From positions 1-64,000 of the forward strand of contig JADNYJ010000009.1 of assembly GCA_015501075.1 (NCBI GenBank): 64,000 nt of DNA, written 5' to 3'. Shown piece by piece: positions 56,986 through 64,000 of this stretch. The number at the start of each line of letters is the position of its first letter. Positions within the stretch are counted from its first letter, which is position 1. This DNA is from Gymnopilus junonius. Taxonomy: Eukaryota; Basidiomycota; Agaricomycetes; Agaricales; Galerinaceae. The translations under genes and the position numbers were made by a program. Under the pieces are notes generated by a model. It worked only from the letters and a program-made list of their open reading frames with translations. It ran no database searches and was not told the origin of the DNA.

Positions 56986-57514
56986 GCCCTACTCTGTCAG
57001 TTCGCCTAGGAATAATGATAAGCTATAACAGAAAATAAAGGCCAGCCGTATTCCTTACTTTTTCTACGTGGTTTTGAGGAGGAACTTCTAGGATGGCTTC
57101 CGAACGCGCAGCAAAGATGAGGCCCAAGCTCAAGCGTAACGTTGCATCATCATGCATTTCCGAATTGATCACGTGTCCTGTCGACACTGCGAAGTTCCTG
57201 TATCGTCTATTCTCTTGCTCTGAGCGCTCGCCGCTTCTGAAGGTACCAAGTGGGTCTGCTTGTTTTTATGGCGCTCTCGTTGATAAATGTTGTTCTATAT
57301 TTTTACTTGCAGTGCAAAGAACTCCTGTGTTAATTCAATCCAAAAATTTGCTTCACATCAAACGCATCTTTCCATAGCTTGAAGGTCTTCACACCTCCGA
57401 TTCCATCATCTCTTAGTATCATTTCCCCAGGATCTTTCCCTGACAAGGTTCCAAGCATCCTGGTTCCCATTACATACCTATCTGCCCATCCATCGCTATA
57501 CTGTTCCAGGGATC
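56986..57514. other. divergent intergenic region
   Basis: Upstream of Abp1 (minus) and of the F-box gene (plus). A 94-codon frame at 57093-57377 starts MASERAAKMRPKLKRNVASS but has no recognised motif. Confidence 0.3.
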
Positions 57515-59209
57515 ATGACTCCATCTCAAATCATATATACGTCTGCTCCTTTGGCCGATCATCTAAACTTCGATGATCTTGACACCAGCAGATGCTCGAT
57601 AGACCAAAAGTGTCCATGCAGCGCATGCTCGGAGATCTCACATGTGGAAGCAGACATGCGACGCGCCTACGATATCTTGAAGTCCCTCTCTGACAAGCGG
57701 TCGAACCTTGTGAAAGAAAAAGTCAATGGCCTTCACGACCAACTTACCCTGCACCTTCCCGTTGAACTCATTTCGCAGATTTTTACAGTGTTCGTCCATG
57801 GTTCAGAAGATCCCTTCCTCCATGACTATAGGTCTGAATTTGTCAAGGCCCAGTGTTCTGTACCTTTTACTCTTTCAGCTGTTTGCAAATCCTGGCGCCA
57901 AATTGCATTTAAAACCCCTCCATTATGGTCGACGGTAAACATCTATGTCTATTCTGAATCAAAGCTGTCGTTACAAGGAGAGCTTCTAAGGCAGTGGCTG
58001 AATCGTTCGGGCCAACTTCCCCTAGAGGTTTTTCTTTTGTACGCAAAGTCGAGATATGAAGATGGCATTGACTTTAATATAGCATTTTCCATGCTTGATA
58101 GCCTGAAAGCCTTGTTCATTGCGCTGGCACCGCTTACATCTCTCATTCCACTTACAATTTTATCCCGCAATTTTGACGAATCTCAACCGCCTCCCCTTGC
58201 TAAAATATCTCGAACTGTCTACTGACGAGGATGGACTTATTGAAGGTCCAATTCATATCCCAAATATGCCATCCCTCAAAAGCTTCCGTGCTAATCGTAT
58301 CAACTTCCATCCGTTTTCCACGCAATTGCAGAACCTTACTGTGTTTTATCTCAACTTCATGCGCTTTGATGAAGTCTTGGAACTTTTTCGAACGTGCAAG
58401 CCGCTTAGAAGAGTGTGTGCTTGGGAGAATTATACCTCAATCTGACAATCCCTCGTACCCTTTGCCGAAGACACGCATCACATTGTCCTCTCTGAAGACC
58501 TTGGAAATCGAGGTCCTTTTTGGTGTCGCCACTGGCTTCTTGTTCGACCATCTTATACTACCATCACTTCTGGACTTTGTTTATACAAGAACAGAAGATA
58601 GCTTTCCGATTACGGCTGACGAGCTAATCTCCTTTTTCATGCGTTCACAGTGCATGGTCCAGACACTCCGACTTACTGTTTTTGAAGATTCTCTGACAGC
58701 CTCCAAACTAATCCGCATTCTGGAACGCCAGCCCTCAATTAAAAGCTTGTCGCTATCTTCAACGGCCATCGACTGGACGACGGCAGGATGCATAGATAAC
58801 AAGTTCTTCCAACGATTCAAGACCAAGTCAAAACCTTCTGTCTTTCTTCCTAACCTGCAAGACCTGCAAATATCTGCCCGTCGTGCATTTTCCTGGGAAT
58901 CCTTTGCAGATAGGCTGGAGTCGTTGTGGTCACGAATGAAGGATACGGAGTCCAACATCACCTGGGAAACGAGGTACCTTTCATCAGCATTGCAGTCACT
59001 TCAGACCCCCTTATAGAGCAACAAACCTGGAAAAGGAATATGTTGACTCGAGTACTCTTTCTCGTCTCGTAAATGCCGAATGGAAAAAAGCCATATATCT
59101 CAATATCGACCTCATGGAAGGGGACCAGGAGATACCAGATTTAATTCAGACATCGTTGGCCTTTCATGGTTTAGTAGATGGTAAAAACCCTGCCAGTACT
59201 GGAAACTGA
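57515..59209 (+). CDS. F-box protein, two to three frame breaks
   Basis: Classical Agaricomycete F-box layout. A short N-terminal coiled part (VEADMRRAYDILKSLSDKRS) leads to the F-box LHLPVELISQIFTVF, SAVCKSWRQIAFKTPPLWST, then LLRQWLNRSGQLPLEVFL. The frame changes at 58115-58116 (CTTGTTCATT; one extra T) to LRWHRLHLSFHLQF and NRLPLLKYLELS, then at 58401-58402 (one extra C) to LEECVLGRIIP and LKTLEIEVLFG, with leucine-rich segments to 59016. Terminal coding pieces (LSRLVNAEWKKAIYLNID) continue to TGA 59209. Here the fixes need a base removed, unlike most other breaks in the window. The gene is either decayed or carries sequence errors. Confidence 0.6.
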
Positions 59210-59559
59210 ATATCAAATGTCCCCTTTATACCTCTTCCTACGTAAAACATTTTTCTTTGGAATTGAGTTACGTTTTGTAGTCTCTTTCCCATTTTCGTAA
59301 CGATATGAGCAACGCGGCCATCGGAAGTTGACCATCAAGCTAGAGTCCTCAGGTTTGAGACTCGTAAGCTGGTCAGAAGTGTAGACCTCATCGGCAGTGT
59401 AGACTTTGCTTTGCCTTAGCTGCACTAAAAGCTTTTATTAGTAGAATACTACCTAATTTTTGCAGCGCGTGACCAGATCCGGTTTCGTGGGCGCTAATTT
59501 ATCAGCCTGCGACTGTCTTCTCATCTTGCCACCATTCTTTCCTTACCAACTACACAGAT

Positions 59560-60151
59560 ATGGTTTCTATGACGCAGATTTGTATTCCTGTTCCAACTCT
59601 GGAAGGAATTGGAGAACTACTCTCTACCGTTTGGCAAGGAACTAGTAAGTCCTTCAGACGCACTAACACCACTGCTCATGGTACTGATAACCACCACTCA
59701 AAGTTAATGCAGCCAAAAAACATCCATACTTAACTGGACTTGCCTTGGTATTCTGGTCCTACTACCCAAAATTTCCGTTCCAAGTCGTCTTCTATCCTTT
59801 CAAAACCCTTTTCGTTGGCGTTCGTTGGTGCTTTGGATTTGGAAGAACAGGGATACGTGGAGGTAAGATATATAACAACTTGTGGTATATAAACCATCCT
59901 CATGATTGTCACCTTATGCACTCTTTACAAACTCTTTAGCCAGTCATGCCTCTCGATATCAGTCAGAGCACTATGGTGGATATACTCCTAAGGACAGTTT
60001 GTTCGCTCGCTTTCAATCCTACGGGGCTACCAGTGAATCGAGTCTCTTTGAAGATAATGAGGAATCTTCATTCCTGTGGAGTCTCTTTGGATGGGGTTTG
60101 TTTCTCGCAGGGGGGAGCATCCTACTTATAGGCAAGGGGACTCAGAATTAG
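59560..60151 (+). CDS. small membrane protein of unknown function
   Basis: Three exons join cleanly. Exon 1 is MVSMTQICIPVPTLEGIGEL to about 59642. Intron one is GTAAGT...AATGCAG (about 59643-59710). Exon 2 reads KHPYLTGLALVFWSYYPKFP, FQVVFYPFKTLFVGVRW and FGFGRTGIRG to about 59861. Intron two is GTAAGA...CTTTAG (ending 59939). Exon 3 reads ASRYQSEHYGGYTPKDSLFA, a charged loop, and the membrane segment WSLFGWGLFLAGGSILLIG before GKGTQN. It has two hydrophobic regions and about 145 residues. I recognise no named family. Strong splice borders and unbroken frame make it a real gene. Confidence 0.72.
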
Positions 60152-60403
60152 AATTGGAATGCCTCGAAATATGATTATCACACTGTTCTAAAGACATAGT
60201 ACCAAAGACCAACTGGACGTTTTCAGCTTGATGAAGGCCATATACATTCGTCTGTCTAGGATGTATACCAGCCTTATTCACAAGGGTAGGGTGATTTTTC
60301 GAATAAGATATGTACCGACCAAAACATTGAAATAGCTGATATGCGAGTGTGTAAAATACAATATTAATGATGTTTCCTTATCTGTATGTAAACCAAAAGT
60401 CCC
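60152..60403. other. convergent intergenic gap
   Basis: Between two convergent 3' ends; A/T-rich, nothing else seen. Confidence 0.3.
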
Positions 60404-61424
60404 TTATAAAGCTCTAGGCGTCTCCCATCTCCAACCAGATTGTGTCTCCTGCATAGATACGTTCATTTCTCGGTGCCGGCGTCGTCTCCAGCAGATAAAG
60501 CAAGGACCGCTAGTGCAGTTAGCCCAGCCCCAGCCCCACGTAAGTCCTACAGCTTCTGCAATCATCTTCCTATTACTACGGGCCTGAGGCACAGCAGTGG
60601 AGATTGTGGGAGCAGAAGTCGTTGTTCGACTTGAAAGAGTAAAGGAAGGAACGGATATCGACGGAGGCAATGTTTCCTGTGGCAGAAAAGACGTAATTGT
60701 TCTGGAGTGAAGTTGTCAAAGAAGCCTCAGTCATCGCAGAGAACTATACACCGTGATACTCACGCATTTGCGGCGACGGTTATGGTCACGGATTGGAGAT
60801 CAAAACGTGTTGGGGTTGAGGAGGGAAGGAAAGTGATAGATAGAAACGTGGCCTCGCTTCCAGGAAGATTTACAGCACGAATGGACTCGAGTGAAGAGTT
60901 GAAGATGGCCGAGACCGCAGTGCCGTTTGCGGAGACAGTGACATTCATCGTTGCGTTAGACGAGGAAGTGTTGTAAGGAAGAGCTCAAAGGCTGTGGTCC
61001 GGATTAGAAAAGATTAGAAGGTTTTCAGCAAAGGTGGGTCATAACATACCTCGAAACGTAAAAAACATTTGCGGAATTATGTTTGCAGACGCGGACGAGG
61101 GTCCAAAGGCGGAGATAGTCTGCACTCCAGGATTAGATGGATCCGATAATTGCCTGAAGAGAAATCCAGTAAATCAGACAAATTGCTAGGCATTGTATGG
61201 ACGTACCATGCACCAGCGCATGCTTGTGGGTTGGCCAACACTGTTGTAGCATTGCAAACGAAGGGCGTGTAGGTGATCTGGGACGATGTTACAGGGACAG
61301 AGACATTAAGCAATTCTTGAGATAAAGCGGGCTGAAGGAGGTAGAGAAAGACTAGAAGGGTCACGAATACCCAATTGCAGACAAGAGTCGTCGAAAGTGC
61401 TGAATGCCAGTAAGTTTTCGGCAT
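60404..61424 (-). CDS. secreted or cell-surface glycoprotein
   Basis: The start MPKTYWHSALSTTLVCNWVF gives a long hydrophobic signal peptide ending near LSQ. The ectodomain has many N-glycosylation sites (NVS, NAT, NTS, NAT, NVT, NGT, NSS) and the order CNATTVLANPQACAGAW, QLSDPSNPGVQTISAF, SASANIIPQMFFTFR, NLPGSEATFLSITFLPSSTP, typical of basidiomycete surface proteins with a beta-sandwich look. Introns: GTACGT...TCTTCAG (after GAW), and GTATGT with acceptor TTTGAG near 60,990. The last exon (from about 60,680; LPPSISVPSFTLSSRTTTSA) is reached by a GTGAGT donor that is one base out of phase, so the true border or an indel is open. The C-terminus has no clear GPI signal in this frame. Confidence 0.65.
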
Positions 61425-63416
61425 TCAGGGTAGAGCCAAAGAACCACTCGAAAGGAGACGAAGCCAGAGCGAGGGGTATGCTGGCGCTAAAGCGGCGAAG
61501 CCGGACAGGCAGGGACCAGGGAAAGGGTGGCAATGATATGGAAGAAAGGATTGCACAGCGCGCCGAAAGATAAACTGGGTCGCTGCCGCTTGTGGGCACG
61601 GTCTCTTCATAAGAGTCCAAGGACGGGCCCTTGGAGTGCAACCGGAGTTACTACAGTGTTTTGGGACGACGAGACATCGCATGACTTCCCATTTATCTCC
61701 AACCTGATTCCGTATTTCATTAAAGAGAAGAAGAGTGTGCTCGGCCTGTCATCCGGGGTGTCATATCCTTACTACTTTGTAATGATAAAACGGCACGCTT
61801 TCACGCGAGATATCTGTCAAATGAGCAAGAGAGAGCGCGTTGATGGGCTCACAGGTCCCAAGGGCGGCCGAGAGTGGAAAGTTTGTAAAGATCGACAATC
61901 AGCCGCGAACGTCGCAGTGCTAAAAGTTGATACCGGACCGACAGATACTGGTTACTTTCATCAAATGAAGCCTAGATTAGATAAATTTTTGATTTTTTTA
62001 CTTTTCTCTGGTCGCGATGAACATCCAGACAAGGCAGCATTTTCGCATCGTTTTTATAAAAAGACAAGATGGCTGTTCTATTTACTGTTTTATTTCTTCA
62101 TTGTGAGTGGTTGTATAACAAATGTAGTTTAGCTCTGATTTGCGATTAGCCTGTGAGATCAGCAAAAAAAGCTTTGCTTCCTCAGATAGGAAAAGAACTA
62201 GCCCGAAGGTCCAATGCAAGATAAGGTTACGGAGACGAATGATGGTCCAACGGAAAGGAAGGAGACTGTACATAGAGAGAGAGATAATTCAAAGGATCGT
62301 AAAGTACAGGTCAGTCGGTGTATTAGCAATTTGACTCTAAGAGAAGACACGTTATCCGCAGTTTTCATCGCAGTGCGCCAACTTGAAGGTTGGGATGCGA
62401 CAAGATGGTTTTAGTGCACAGCGCATCTGAAGCCATGAAATCATTCTTTCAGAAGAAGACCCACGTTCTGCATGGATAGATACCTTGATTCATGTGAACA
62501 AGGTGAAAGGCTGACTGCATTGTAATGAGTCGGGGATGTGAGAAGTAGGAACCTCCAAGAAGGAGACTTTGCCAAAGTTGCCCTGAGAAAAAAAACCTGC
62601 GTATCCAAGGAGAGACATTCCTCATGCATGACTACACATTTGAGAACAAAAGCTCGTCCCACCAGGAGCAAGATCGCAGCCAATGGAAAACAAGAGAATA
62701 GGAGAGATGGTCGCAAGACAAGGTTTGTCTTGAACATTTCTAGCAAGGAAGCAGACTCCAGTTCTTAGTTCTGCGCTGCGTGAGTATGAGACCCAATCCC
62801 GTTGTCTCTGTCTTCTCCCGAAGAACTCAAGCTGTGCCTTCAACCGCAAGATCTCCTCATTGCATCCAAGAACATCATCCAAGAACACAGTACATGTATG
62901 TACTTGTACCTACCCGTCTCGAGCTGCGATTCAAATGAAGATGAAAACAAAATAAATTGGGTTACACTCCTTCTGATCAACGAGGCAAGCGAGCCTTTCT
63001 GATTCTGATTTCAATCGCGACTCGTAAGAGGAAATAAGTAGCATGTGCGCAGCTTGGAAGGTGTACTCGAGTACAATACACATGACCAGAGCAATGGTTC
63101 AGTTGGTCGCCATCGAAGGTTTGATTCCACACAACCAAGTTGAAGGTAGTCAAGACGAAATTGTACATGCCAGCAACCAAATGTAGGTCATGAGAAATTT
63201 GGGATACAACAGAGGTTCGGTTCTATTTTGTGGAATCCCCATGAGATGGAAATATTGAAAGAGTTCATAGAAGCCAGGAGGCAGCAAGAACAGAGAAGAT
63301 GATGATGATTGGCGTTCAAGCTGAAAGGTTTGAGAAGTGCAGAAAAAATTAGAATTTAAAAAATACAAATTGCTCATGCCTCCATAGCTAGACTCCCTGA
63401 CAAGTAGGGATATCAC
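61425..63416. other. 2-kb stretch without a supported gene
   Basis: Frames here (61527-62132 plus, 62441-62888 minus, 63150-63416 minus) have no motif, mixed composition and no splice-linked continuation. No repeat was seen. Confidence 0.35.
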
Positions 63417-63520
63417 GGTAGCGTGGCCGAGTGGTCTAAGGCGTTGGATTTAAGTTTCCGCTTTAGAGCTTGATTCCCAATGGGTGTGAACCCGCGCGAG
63501 TTCGAACCTCGCCGCTACCA
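63417..63520 (+). tRNA. tRNA-Leu (anticodon UAA) with intron
   Basis: The acceptor stem GGTAGCG (63417-63423) pairs with CGCTACC (63513-63519), with discriminator A. The A box TGGCCGAGTGG and B box GTTCGAACC are perfect. The anticodon TAA is at 63451-63453, followed by G37 and an intron of about 20 nt (about 63455-63474). A long variable arm (GGGT...ACCC), as in all tRNA-Leu, confirms the type. The anticodon stem TTGGA/CCCAA has one A-C mismatch next to the loop. Confidence 0.93.
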
Positions 63521-63731
63521 TGACTAATAGCATACTTTTTCTTTTGTCCTTCCAAATTCCAAGTCTTTTCAACTTCAACTTCAAGTACTGTGGTTATGTT
63601 GGGTATTTGTTTCAGCTTCTACATACTCCTCCTGCTTGAAAACTTCAAATTGTTTTGTCCAGTAACTTGTTCTTTCACTTTGGTTGAATTGGAATTCAGA
63701 GGGATACATAGTACTAATACAATATTCGTAT
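63521..63731. other. flank of the tRNA gene
   Basis: A run of T (TTTTTCTTTT) at about 63536-63545, shortly after the tRNA, fits RNA polymerase III termination. Nothing else was seen. Confidence 0.4.
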
Positions 63732-63866
63732 TTAACTTTGACTTTGGTTCTTAGCGTATACAACACCAGCCACAAAACCCAAAAGAAAGACAACTATGCA
63801 TATCGCGACCCAAAAAAAGTGTTTGATAATTTGAATAAGGAATAATATTAGTGGAAGAGAGAGCAT
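63732..63866 (-). CDS. possible 44-residue membrane peptide
   Basis: The frame from ATG 63866 to TAA 63732 encodes 44 residues: a hydrophobic start (MLSLPLILFLIQIIKH), then FFWVAICIVVFLLGFVAGVV and a short polar tail YAKNQSQS. The layout (hydrophobic helices with a polar C-terminus) looks selected, but a seven-T run inside it makes the frame sensitive to indels. It may be the last exon of a larger gene. No family recognised. Confidence 0.3.
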   Translation of the reverse strand: MLSLPLILFLIQIIKHFFWVAICIVVFLLGFVAGVVYAKNQSQS

Positions 63867-64000
63867 ATGCACGAGTGCATGAACTTGAGAAAAGAAAGAG
63901 GAAGAGAGGTGAAAAGTGAAAACAAAAAATATTTTTCTCTTTGGGGGTGAGCAAGTTATGGGAATGGGCGCGTGTGAGTATCCAACAACGAAAAATGAAA

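Overview
The window is nuclear DNA of a filamentous basidiomycete, most likely an Agaricomycete. Genes are split by many short introns (about 40-100 nt, GTRNGY...CTRAY...YAG). The tRNA-Leu has an intron. There is a low-copy Ty1/copia element and a large number of divergent F-box genes, and several conserved fungal proteins are present (heat shock factor, Hsp20, Abp1, an SLC25 carrier, a RanBP1-domain protein, a Kre9/Knh1-type wall protein). No bacterial-type operons, CRISPR or rRNA were seen.

Layout. 0.7-2.7 kb (-): a coiled-coil/acidic protein resembling the INO80 subunit Iec3. 4.3-5.4 kb (-): a secreted Ser/Thr-rich GPI-type wall protein. 6.4-7.6 kb (-): a broken F-box gene. 7.85-12.5 kb (-): a complete copia element with LTRs identical by eye, 5-bp target duplication, half-tRNA-iMet primer site and polypurine tract, but two pol frame breaks. 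13.3-14.7 kb (-): another F-box gene. 15.1-17.2 kb (-): a RanBP1-domain protein with an N-terminal membrane segment and FG-type repeats. 18.1-19.6 kb (+): a mitochondrial carrier. 19.6-26.1 kb: gene-poor, with one small structured repeat. 26.1-32.0 kb (+): a heat shock transcription factor whose DNA-binding domain is split by a 3.2-kb intron. 33.0-34.2 kb: a decayed unknown gene. 34.4-39.8 kb: an F-box cluster (one intact copy, one nearly intact, two relics). 40.6-41.7 kb (+): a short-chain dehydrogenase. 43.7-44.3 kb: a possible small membrane protein. 47.4-48.0 kb (-): an Hsp20 small heat shock protein with TATA box and a perfect three-unit heat shock element. 50.6-52.3 kb (+): F-box/LRR-like. 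52.6-53.9 kb (-): an unassigned multi-exon gene. 54.2-57.0 kb (-): Abp1 (ADF-H, polyproline, two SH3). 57.5-59.2 kb (+): F-box gene. 59.6-60.2 kb (+): small membrane protein. 60.4-61.4 kb (-): secreted glycoprotein. 63.4 kb (+): tRNA-Leu(UAA). 63.7-63.9 kb (-): a possible 44-residue membrane peptide.

How the parts relate. The heat shock factor and the Hsp20 gene carrying its recognition element lie about 15 kb apart and are probably regulator and target. Eight F-box-like genes or relics in 64 kb show active duplication and decay. Many apparent breaks are single-base length changes in homopolymers, including in the heat shock factor and the dehydrogenase. Some breaks may therefore be assembly indels and not real mutations. 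Exon structures were worked out by hand from splice signals and frame continuity, and family names rest on remembered motifs, not on a search.
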